Of a stretch of DNA of 50,084 nt, positions 20,370 through 29,834 are shown in pieces. A program made the position numbers and the translations under genes. The notes under the pieces are model-generated. The model worked only from the letters and a program-made list of their open reading frames with translations. It was not told the DNA's origin and did no database searches. The DNA lies in the NCBI GenBank assembly GCA_000151295.1, contig GG745330.1, forward strand, positions 1,561,788-1,611,871. The letters are read 5' to 3'. The DNA comes from Allomyces macrogynus ATCC 38327. Lineage: Eukaryota; Blastocladiomycota; Blastocladiomycetes; Blastocladiales; Blastocladiaceae. Position 1 is the first letter of the stretch; every line of letters begins with the position of its first letter.

Positions 20370-20666
20370 GCTCGAAGCTGGTCGCACCCGCATCGTCGTT
20401 GAGCCCAAGTGATCAGAGCTCGTCGTCACGTCGAGGGCAGAGGTGCGAGAGTAATCCATTGTAGCAGGCTTGCGGCCGCAATAAATACCAGAAGACACGG
20501 ATTGAACGACATGCTTGATTGATGTTACGTTTGGGCCAGTCGTGACCGAAACAAAAAAACACAAGACGAAATTTACAACACAACATACAGCCTTCCCAAT
20601 TTTGCGTCGCACCCGCTCGGCGGCTCCGGCCAACAAAAAGTGAACTCAAAACCCGACAAAAGAAAC
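20370..20666. other. Convergent 3' flanks, zinc-finger and septin genes
   Basis: Just under 300 nt shared by two tail-to-tail genes. AATAAATACC at about 20480 on the plus strand could serve as a poly(A) signal for the zinc-finger gene, about 110 nt past its stop. The right part is A-rich on the plus strand. Confidence 0.45.
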
Positions 20667-21721
20667 TTAAGCCTGCTTGCCACCGGCGTGCGCCATGAGA
20701 CGTTCGGTACGGTACGACTCATAGAGGATATTCTTGGTGCTCGCGAGCAGACCGGGCAGGGCAAAGTCGAAGATCAAGAACTTGAGGCGGTGCAGCTCGC
20801 AGTGCTCCGGGTCGTCGACGTTGACGGCACCCCACTTGTAGGCACGGCCAAGCACCTTCTTGCCGTCAATCTCGAGGTACTCGCTCGCGCCCTTGGGCTG
20901 GCCCGGCAGCGGGAACTCGGCACCAATGACCGTGAGCGGCAGCGCGCCCTTGAGCTCGGCCATTTCCGCAACAAACTGCTCCTCCTCTTCGTCGTCGATG
21001 GTGCCGTCGCCGTCCATGTCGGCCGTGGCAAAGTCGAGCAGCGGCATCGTGTCGGCGAGCGTCTTGTAGAGCGCAGCCTTGATCGTCTCGAGCTGGCGGT
21101 TCGTGATACTGTCGGCGTGCGCGAGCAGCGGGATCACGTTGGCGCGGACCGAGAGCGTCTGAATCGCGGCCAAGTCGACCGGGTGGAACGGCACCATGGG
21201 CGGGAGCAGGTAGAGGACGGCGTGCACCATCGTGTCGTGCGATTTGGCGTTACGCTTGACCTTGAGCTCCTCAATCAAGAAGCGCTCAAACTGCGACTCA
21301 ATGTAGCCCACGACCGTGGCCATCTCCGCCGACTGCGCGGCATCGCCCGTCGCCGACGCCGAGTAGGGGAGCCCGGGCGTGTCGATGAGCGTGAGGGCCA
21401 CACGGAGACCGGGCGCCACATCCACATCAACGGGCTGGTGCACCTTAATGCGCGTGTCGGCCGAGCCAATCGGCACGGGCGTCGCCTGCGTCGCGTCGAC
21501 GAGCTTGCCGTTGAGCGCGAGCGACGCGAGCAGCGTGCGCAGGAACACCGACTTGCCAACGCCCTCGCGGCCGCAGACCTATGGTGTGCAACCAGCGGCG
21601 GCGCACAGTCAGGTGAGCTTCTGAACAAACAACAAGAGCGGGCCCAAAGAACACAGCGTAACGAGAGCAGACAGACCATGATGTTGAGCGGTGTCGCAAC
21701 CTTGCGGCGGGGGCGAACCAT
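20667..21721 (-). CDS. Divergent septin GTPase with an EF-hand-like acidic loop
   Basis: Septins polymerise into filaments at membranes, division sites and cell cortex. Two exons, 21721-21677 and 21578-20667, with a 98-nt intron between. Splicing joins the basic segment RPRRKVATPLNIM to the P-loop VCGREGVGKSVFLR, the usual septin order. The switch-2 site DTPG follows, then YIESQFERFLIEE, and G4 reads AHAD (canonical AKAD). The septin unique element is recognisable in GKKVLGRAYKWGAVNVDDPEH and in YESYRTERL. The total is 318 aa from this ATG, short for a septin: no C-terminal coiled coil, and perhaps a further 5' exon. Where septins have an acidic loop, this protein reads DMDGDGTIDDEE (about residues 197-210), which fits an EF-hand calcium loop. 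Family call firm; N-terminus and calcium binding not. Confidence 0.85.
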
Positions 21722-23147
21722 CGTGACGTGCGGGTTGGTGACGGTCGAGGTCGGGTCGGGAGCGGCGGGCCGAGCACTCAGCTACGAGCTCTGGTGTCCA
21801 GGGCGGGGGCGGCCGTGGAACTTGTAGGTGCGCGTGTCGGGCGTGCAGTGACCAGCAGTCGGGCGGTCTCGTGCAGTCGATGTCGAGGTGGGACTCGGAG
21901 AGAAAGGACGACTGGCGACGACGGGTGAGGAGAGGTGAACTTTGGGTGGCGGATGGCAGGTTGAGAGGGCATCGAAAGGGTGCCCGGGCGAAGGGCAGGC
22001 AGAAAACGGTGCGTGCCCGTGCGCCGCCCATCAGCCGGCCTCCAGGGGCATTCCGTCTTGGGAGCGCGAGACCCGAACCATTGCAACCGCCTATCACTCT
22101 CACGATGCCCCTCCATATGTTCTTGCCACGGTTGCGGTTGCCACCCCTGATCCTGATCCCCGACCTCGTCATGCATGCGTGCGAGATGGCGGACCAAGCG
22201 CGCCAGTGGCATATGGGACCGGTCATTTGCCGACCCGGAGTGCGCCTCTGCCGCTGCAAGGCCGATATGTTTGGCCGGACCAGTGATGCGCGTCCCTGGC
22301 CACCGCGTCAAGCCGGCGTTTACTTGCAGCTCGCGCTCCTCACGCTCACTCTGTCGGCGAAAGCCGTTTGCGACCGGCGGGTCCCGCCCGATGGGGAACG
22401 CAGAATAGTGACTGCACTGAGAGAGCCAGTTCTCAAACTCCATTAATTCAACGCTGAAAAGCGGACAAAGCGACATGTGAAGGCGCGAGATGCAGTTGAC
22501 AGGAGCGTCGAACAGGGACATGTTATGTTGCTTCATTCGAAGACCATCAGACTGACCGTGCGTTGCCAATGCAGCCAGCTGTAACGCCCCAAGCGATGGG
22601 ACTTGTGAGTGATGTTGCGTAACATTTGATTTGATGTACCTGCGCGAAAATTTTTGGTCATATTAGTTTCCAGAGAAGCGTCGCTATGCTGGGAAATACG
22701 CGAGATTCATTGACCACATTAAAGACACAGAGCATCCGCAAAATACGGAACAGAGTTGGAAGCAAAACACAACAGGGTGGAGAAGGTGGATCTTGATGAT
22801 GTTAAAATGACTTGCAATTAATTCGGTCGATTAGGGGAGGATGGAAGGTCACACGATTGGTTGAAAAGAGTCCATTATAATGGATGCCTGAGCCCCTCTT
22901 GATGCTGGTTGATGCTTCGCTCAAACTGTCAATACAAATCGAGGCGCCTTTTCAATGGTGCTTGAGCAAAATAATCCATTCCGACAAGTAATTCCCTTCA
23001 ATGAACCAAAGAGCGAGGCCAAAATCGGCAGCAAAATGTGTGAGCACGCGAGGCAAAAGGGGATATTGGGGCTGTGACAAACCAAATTGCCCTAACTTCC
23101 CAATGCGCGCGACCTCGACCGCAACCCACAGGAGCGCGTCAAGCCGC
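21722..23147. other. Intergenic, 1.4 kb, between septin and family copy B
   Basis: The right half (22450-23147) is clearly richer in A/T than the genes. Open frames here have poor codon use and no recognisable similarity. An upstream septin exon may lie in 21730-21900, where frames such as RTYKFHGRP occur, but no splice pair is convincing. I see no repeats or RNA gene. Confidence 0.5.
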
Positions 23148-24747
23148 TTAGACAAACGTCGGGGCAGCGGCCATGGTCGAATGCACGTCGATATGAGGAA
23201 TTTGCGCGTGGTACGCCGAAATGTCGATAGTCGAAAACGCGTCGCACTGCGTCCACTGCACAGGAACCTGCTGCGAGAGCATGTCCGTCACGTGATCGTG
23301 ACCCCACGCGTCCATGCCAGGCTGCTGGTGCTGATGAGCCCACGCATTGGTGGCACCGTGAGCGTGGCCCGACGCATCAGCGGCCTGCCATTGCCACGTC
23401 TGGTGCTGGTTGGCCCATGCATCCGCGCCATGCGCGTGATCACCATAGTTGAGCTGGTGGTACTGACCATCGTCGTAACCGCCAAGGTCGAGTTGATGGT
23501 ACTGGCCATCGTCGTAGGTCGTCGTGGCCGCGTGCATCGCCCACGCGTCCGCGTCAGCATGGTGAGCGTGCGCCGGTGCATCCGCAGGCGCGTGGTGGGC
23601 GTGCGCATGCGCGTCCGAGTGCGCATCGTGAGCAGACGCGTCCGCGTGCGCATGTTGAGCGTCACCGGCCATCCCGTCCGCGTGCGCGTGGTGATCGTGC
23701 GCCATGCCTGCTTGGTGTTGCGTGTCATGATGGTCACCCGAATGGCTTTCGGGGTACTTTCCTGGCCACCACATTCCGTCGTCGACGCCGGTATTGCCGC
23801 CCTCCCACTTGCCCACGTGCCACGAACCGTCGTCATGGCCGGTGCTGCCGCCTTCCCACTTCCCTGGCCACCACGAGCCATCGTCGTACTGGGCAGGCAT
23901 CGCCGCCGCGTGCGGATCCGCCGTCGTGGCCGCGTGGTCGACGTGCGCGTCGTGGTCGTGATGCTCGTGCGCGCTCGACGCGGCCGGTGTGGCCGTGGTT
24001 TCGGCCTGCGCGTGGTCGTGGTGCATGGCGTCGTGGTCATGCCCCTCGGACGGAATCGCGTTTCCGGGCGCCGCGGCAGCCGGCTCAGCGTGAGCGTGAT
24101 CGTGATGATGGTCGTGATGCGTTTCAGGCGCAGGCGGGGTGGTGGGCGGCTGGACTTGCGCTTGCGATTCGGGCGCCGGCATGCTCGGCGTGGCAGCCGC
24201 GTCGCCATGCGCGTGACCGTCGTGGTCGTGGTGCGCGTCCGACGTGGTTGGTGCCGCCGGTTGTTGTGCGGCCGCTTGCGCTACCGATGCGTCTGCGGCG
24301 TGGGAGGCATGGTCCGACGCGGCCGCGGTCTGCTGGTCCTGCTGCTGTCCTTGAGCCTTGGACGTCGACGTTTGGCCAGTCGTCACTTCCACCTGCTGCG
24401 ACTGCGCTTGCGCCGACTCGGTGGTCGTGGCCGAGTTGCTGATGGTACCCGACGTCGGCACGTCGGCGTTCTGCTGCGGCTCTTGCGTTGCGGTCACGGG
24501 CGCTTCATGGTCGTGGTGGTCGTGATCGTGATCATGGTCGTGATGGTCGTGGTCTGAGTGCGAGATCGCGTGCTGATGTTGGGTCGCGTTGACGCGGAAA
24601 TGCCACGGATAAGAAAGGAGCGCGTTGGATCAGAAAGTGAATGAAATGGGCGCAAACGAGGTTGTCTGCGCGACGTTGCGAGATTGCTGCTACAGATGTC
24701 GTTCACAAAACACGTACCGTGGGGGTGCTAGCGGGCATGGTGGACAT
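23148..24747 (-). CDS. Q/H/D-rich protein, orphan family copy B
   Basis: Exon 1 is 24747-24718 (MSTMPASTPT). An intron of 145 nt (GTACGT...CATCAG) follows. Exon 2 is 24572-23148. The product is 484 aa. The second exon opens with an Asp/His block (HSDHDHHDHDHDHDHHDHE), then Q/S/T sequence, then further His/Asp/Ala clusters (HHDHHHDHAHAE, HEHHDHDAHVDHA). A triple repeat of DDGSWWPGKWEGG type follows, intron-less here. The C-terminal module reads YHQLNYGDHAHG...ANQHQTWQWQ, and the end is TIDISAYHAQ...VDIHS. Both module and end match copies A and C. There is no signal peptide or membrane segment, so an intracellular protein is likely. The dense His/Asp clusters resemble metal-binding loops of zinc/nickel proteins; binding is inference. 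Function unknown. Confidence 0.82.
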
Positions 24748-24812
24748 GGTGGAGAGAGTTACACGCAAGGCGTTGACAACAATGGCGGCCAGCAAGGGCG
24801 CGCGGCGGTCCG

Positions 24813-24820
24813 CTTATATA
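24813..24820 (-). promoter_or_regulatory. TATA box of copy B
   Basis: TATATAAG on the minus strand, 66 nt before the ATG at 24747. The leader between them ends CTCTCTCCACCATG. Copy C has the same arrangement (TATATAAA, leader ending CACTCTTCACCATG). Few other genes here show a consensus TATA box, which suggests inducible or stage-specific expression of this family. Confidence 0.65.
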
Positions 24821-25070
24821 CACGCTGGGACCCACGGCCGAGCCGTGCTGATCGGTCGCGTCGCGATCGTGCGCGTGCAAAAGGACAAGGACCATCGCAA
24901 ATGCATCAATCCAAGACGTGGTTGTGTCTTTGCGTGCAAGGCGGCAAGGAGATCCGTCGGACTTCGCCTGGCGCGCCGTCTGGCCTGTCTGATCGTCGAG
25001 TTGCTTGCACACAAACGGTTTCTGGAAACGACGCGGGCCAGGGTTGCGGGCGCAGCAAAAGCTGAGCCGA

Positions 25071-25091
25071 TGGTGGTGGTGGTGGTGGTGG
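25071..25091 (+). repeat. (TGG)n microsatellite
   Basis: About seven TGG/GGT units in non-coding sequence, followed by GGTGTGG. Confidence 0.8.
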
Positions 25092-27171
25092 GTGTGGTTC
25101 AAGTGCACGATCGAGCGGTGCATGGATCAGTGCTTGCACGCTTGCACGAAAGGGGGCGTGCATGCTGGTGTGTCATGACAATGGCGAGAAGCTGGGGTGC
25201 ACCACGCGTGCATGCACACCGCCGGCGGGAAGGCCGCGCAGGAAGTACGTTTTGTCAACTATTTCTCGCGGATCTTGGCAATGCCCGACATGAATTTTTG
25301 GACGCCAGCACGAGCTCCGCCAACATGCCGAGAGGTTGCCACGATGGAAAGAGTGCGGGTGGCCAGCGGTGGCTGGCAAAACATGGCAAGGCATGAGTAG
25401 CACACGCGCGCGCGCATCGCGCTGGACAAATTGGATCTGAAAAAGGACATGTTGAACAATCAAGAGAGGAATAAAAGGCGCGACAGCGTCAGAGCCAAAG
25501 TCAAGTAATAGTGCAAGGCGAGCGCAGATTAGCAATTGCAGAGGAAGAGCGATTCCATGTAGCCCTTCTCCACCTTATGCATCGACGGACCCGCGGTCGA
25601 CACACCAAGTATCAGCGCGACAAACCGATGCGCGCCAAGAGGTTGAAAAAAGGCAACACACATGCGGACCGACTTGCGGCTCTGGGTGTCGTGTCTGCCA
25701 CAGCTGCACTTGATGAATTTGCGGGTTGGGTTGGCGCCATTTAGAATGATGGAGCTGCTGCTGTTGCAGTCAGAATGCGGGTAGTGGTGCCGGTGGTGGT
25801 GGCCCCAATCGTCGTCGTCACGGTCGAGCTGCTGACTGGTCGGTGTACAGAGCACCGCACGATGGGCGTGGTGCAGCAAGTTCGAGATTGGGAGCCATGG
25901 CGATGAGTGTCTCAGCGCGCGGTGATCGCAACCATGACAAAGCGGGGTGGTCGCACGCAGAGAGGAACACCCTCTGGCACGCTGGCACTCCTTTCTGTCA
26001 CATTTTTACGTACACACCGTACGCCGCGCATCTTCCCAGTTTAATTCCTAGTTCCCGAGCTGCCATTTACCGCCTTCCCCCGAACCGCCTGCGACCCCCT
26101 CGCCGCGCCCGCCACTCTAGGTACTTTACCTCCGATGGCGTGCTGAAACAATTCGTGGCCGCCACCGTCGCCGGCACGCGTGACGACCACGGCGTCCATG
26201 CTGCTCTTCTTTGTTTTTGTTGTGCCCCTTGGGAGATGGCGAGCGCATCGAGGAGCAATTTCAAACGGCTGGCAGGCCCGCTGGTGGGTGCACATTGCGC
26301 CTGCTCTGCCCCACCGAAAGAGAACTGCCCAGACGCGTTTTGTCTGTCGTTCAGGTCTGCACTGCGTTTTTCTTTGTTGTCCACCCGTTGGTTTGCATGT
26401 TGATTGTCCATCTTGCTGGAGAGTCGAATACACGGCGCCACTTAGCCTGCCCCCCTGGAAGAGAACCACCCACTGTCGCACCTGCCGCTCATACATAGCA
26501 TCGCCATAGCCCTCGTCGGCGTGCGCATTTTGCCCGGATCTTTGAGGGCGCAATGAGTGTCATCCGCTTGCGGCGACACAGGGCACCTATAATCACCTTT
26601 GTCTCTTCCCAAGCCTGCGCTCCCCCGCCCTTCTCCTCTGCATTGTTTTTGTCGGCGGCCACCCTTCGAAGCCATATTCTGTGTGCCCCACAGCGCAGAT
26701 GGCATCGCCGCGACAGACAAGTGCAGCAAAATCAGTTCGCAAAACCCCCTCCTTGTTTGGATACCTACGCATTGACTGCGACACCGGGAATAATTGCAAA
26801 ACGCGTCTCGCATCCTTGCGGAGATAACTGACCAACCCTCTCAGCGCATTTTGATGTTCAACGACCGCGACAAATGCCGAGTCTTCCAATCGACAAAGTG
26901 CCATGAAAGCAAGGCAGAACATTCCATCGCGTTCGTGAGAAATGAAGTCGCGCACAACGAGACCCGAGTTGCGTTTCAAATGTAGTGATGCATTACTGAT
27001 CAATAAGGCTACATGCTAATCTTGCAACCAAAAAGGGTGGAGAGGGAAATGGGAAGAGGGGGGAAAACGGCAGCCACCAAAGCAAAGCGTGCTCAAAACG
27101 GGTTCAATGGACGGCACACTTTGCCTTGACATTGCACGACGCGACGCGCGCGGCTGAGAGCGGCGATGCTC

Positions 27172-29751
27172 TTAGCACAGACCGGCCGGGTGGGCAACGA
27201 CAGCCGAGTGGATATCGACCGACTGGGCCTGGCCCTGAGCCTGGAAGGCCGAGACATCGACCGAGCCGTGGCCGTGCGCCGAAGCGTCGAGCGACTGCGT
27301 CTGGAACTGCGCCTGCGACGCGAACACATCGGCGTTGCCATGGCCCGAGACCGAGACATCCTGCGACTGGAACTGAGCCTGCTGCGCGAACACGTCAGCG
27401 TGGCCGTGGCCCGAGGCCGAGGCCGAGATGTCCTGGCCCTGGAACTGCGCCTGCTGCGCGAACACATCAGCGCCATGGCCGTGAGCCGAGACGGAGACGT
27501 CCTGGCCCTGGAACTGAGCCTGCTGGGCGAACACATCAGCGTGGCCGTTGCCCGACGCGTTGATCGTCTGGTACTGGCCCTGAACCTGCTGAGCGAACAC
27601 ATCAGCGTTCGCGTGGCCGTGCGCCGACGCCGAGACGTCCTGGTACTGCCACTGGCCCTGGTTGGCGTTCACCGACGCGCCGTGGTGGCCGTCAATGTTC
27701 AGCTGCTGGAACTGCGACTGGAACTGCGACAGGTCGATCGACGAGTTGCCGTGAGCGTGACCGGCCGACACATCAATGTTCTGCGCCTGCCACTGGCCCT
27801 GCGAGGCGTTGACGGAGCCGTGGCCCGAAACGTCAATGTTCTGCGACTGGTACTGCGACTGCGAGGCGTTGACCGAGCCGTGGCCCGACACGTCAATGTT
27901 CTGCGACTGGTACTGCGACTGCGTGGCCGAAACGGAGCCGTGGCCCGAAACCGACGCCGACTGCGTCTGCGCTTGCGCCTGCGAAACGTTCACCGAGGTC
28001 GAGGTGCAGGCGTGCACATCAATCGGCGCGCAGTGCGGCGCGGGGGCCGGGGCCGGCACAACGGGCACGCACGGGTCCTGGACCGGCGCGGGAGTGCACG
28101 GAGCCGGAACTGGGGCCGGGGCGGGAGCGGGAACGGCGGGGATCACGCACCCCGGGTCAGCGGTGTGGACGGGCGCCGCGGGCGTCGCATGCGTCGAGAC
28201 GCCGCCGTGCCACATGCCGTCGTCGAAACCAGTGTTACCACCCTCTATCAAAGTCATCAGGACGTTAGTTGACAGGTGCCGCGATCACAAACATGTTGAA
28301 CTGGGGGTACGGACCGTATTTGCCGCTCCACCACATTCCATCGTCGTACTTCGCGGGCGCAGCGGGGTGCGCGATGGGAGCGGCCGGGGTGGCAGCGGGA
28401 GCGCACGGCGCGGCGGGCGTGACGACCGGAGCCGGGCAGGCGGGTGCCGGGACGACGATTGGCGTGCAGTGCTCGGCCGGAACGACAACGGGAGTGCAAT
28501 GCTCGGCCGGAACGACGACGGGAGTGCAGTGCTCGGCGGGGACGACGATCGGGGCACAGTGCGGGTCGGCGGTGACCGTGACGGTCTGGTGCTGCGTCTG
28601 CGCCTGCGTGGCGTGAGCGGACGACGAACCGGAGACCGAGACGGTCTGCGCCTGGCCCTGGACCTGCGTAGCGTTCACGGAAGTGCCGTGGACGTCAATC
28701 GACTGCTGCTGGCCCTGGATCTGCGTCGCCGAGACGTTGGTCGCGCCGTGGCCGTGCGCCGAAGCCTCGACCGACTGGTACTGGGCCTGGCCCTGCGAGA
28801 CGTGGACGTTGGCGCTGCCGTGCGCCGAGGCAGAGGCCCTCCTGGTACTGAGCTTGGCCCTGCGAGATGTGGACGTTGGCGCTGCCGTGCGCCGAGGCAG
28901 AGGCCTCCTGGTACTGAGCTTGGCCTTGCGCGACGTGCACATCAGCGCCACTGTGGCAACCGGCACCCGACGACGCGTTGATCTCCTGGTACTGGCCCTG
29001 CACCTGCGTGGCCGAAACCGACGACGCGCCGTGGTGACCAGCGGCCGAAGCCTCAACGGTCTGGCCCTGGATCTGGCCCTGCGAAGCCGTCACGTTGGTG
29101 GCACCGTGGCCCGACGCCGACGCGTTGATCTCCTGGTACTGGCCTTGCACTTGCGTAGCCGACGCGTTGGCGCCATGACCGGCCGTAGCGGAGACCTCCT
29201 GCGCCTGCAGCTGGCCCTGCGAGGCCGTCACGTTGGTCGCGCCATGGTGACCGGCCGTCGAAGCCGAGACCTCCTGGTACTGGCCCTGGACCTGAGCAGC
29301 GTTCGCCGACGACGCGCCGTGGCCGGCAGTCGACGCCGAGACCTCCTGCGCCTGGCCCTGGGCCTGCGTGGCCGAAACCGACGTCGAACCGTGACCCGAA
29401 GCGGACGCGTTCACCTCCTGGTACTGGCCTTGGAGCTGAGCAGCGTTCGCCGACGAGGCACCGTGGCCGGCAGTCGAAGCTGAGACCTCCTGCGCCTGCA
29501 GCTGGCCTTGGGTGGCCGACACGGTCGTGGCGCCGTGGCCCGACGACGAGGCGTTGACGGTCTGGATCTGGCCCTGGAGCTGGGCAGCATCGGCCTAGAG
29601 AAAACAAAAATACGACGCGATCAGGTCAGATTTCGGGTGGAGAAGGTGGAGAGCAGTGTTCTCGAGCGCAGAGCAAGCGTACCGAGGTCGTGGCCGGGGC
29701 GCACGGGGCGGGGGTGGCCGGAGCCGAAGCGGGAACCGAGGTCGACGTCAT
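27172..29751 (-). CDS. Q/S-rich repeat protein, orphan family copy C, one frame break
   Basis: Exons are 29751-29683 (MTSTSVPASAPATPAPCAPA), 29594-28315 and 28244-27172. The introns are 88 and 70 nt. Exon 2 begins with about 22-residue units (VSATQGQLQAQEVSASTAGHG). These are followed by four PAEHC(T/A)P-type Cys/Pro repeats, then KYDDGMWWSGKY|EGGNTGFDDGMW, split by intron 2 in the same Glu codon as in copy A. Exon 3 has a second Cys/Pro stretch, 20-residue NIDVSGHGSVNASQSQYQSQ units, the QQLN module, and the end VDVSAFQAQGQAQSVDIHS. The frame slips by one base at 28837-28839: GGGCC in one repeat unit where the adjacent unit (67 instead of 66 nt away) has GGCC. Corrected length is about 806 aa, and the phase then fits intron 2. 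No signal peptide. Function unknown; a self-assembling structural protein is a guess. Confidence 0.82.
28245..28314 (-). other. Intron 2 of copy C, related in sequence to the introns of copy A
   Basis: 70 nt, GT(C)CGTACCCCCAG at the start, TTTGTGATCGCGGCACCTGTCAACTAACG in the middle (CTAAC branch point) and TTTGATAG at the end. The middle is nearly the same as in the copy A introns, although the genes lie about 27 kb apart on opposite strands. Confidence 0.85.
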
Positions 29752-29826
29752 GGTGAAGAGTGGGTGGGTGGTGGTAATGAAAAAGCTCGAAAGCCTGCCG
29801 GTTCTTGTCGGAGGGGGAGCGGCCGG

Positions 29827-29834
29827 TTTATATA
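29827..29834 (-). promoter_or_regulatory. TATA box of copy C
   Basis: TATATAAA on the minus strand (GCGCTATATAAACCGG), about 76 nt before the ATG at 29751. It is the best TATA match in the window, and its spacing nearly equals that of copy B. Confidence 0.7.

Larger units (their letters stand above)
24748..27171. other. Long spacer (2.4 kb) upstream of copy B and downstream of copy C
   Basis: Besides the TATA box of copy B at 24813-24820 and a (TGG)n run at 25071-25091 I find no supportable gene. Open frames up to 251 codons exist on both strands, but their codon endings are not GC-biased and they match nothing I know. No tRNA-like cloverleaf with A and B boxes was noticed by eye. Confidence 0.5.

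Noticed and set aside
23001..24557. 518-codon plus-strand frame rich in Arg and Val
   Set aside because: Antisense of copy B; composition follows from the His/Asp/Gln codons on the other strand.
24748..27171. Hidden gene or tRNA in the long spacer
   Set aside because: No frame with GC-ending codon bias, no family likeness, and no A-box/B-box pair or cloverleaf seen by eye; tRNAscan-type software could still find one.
27166..28272. 368-codon plus-strand frame rich in Leu/Arg/Val
   Set aside because: Shadow of copy C repeats; the minus strand has splice sites, a TATA box and shared family motifs.
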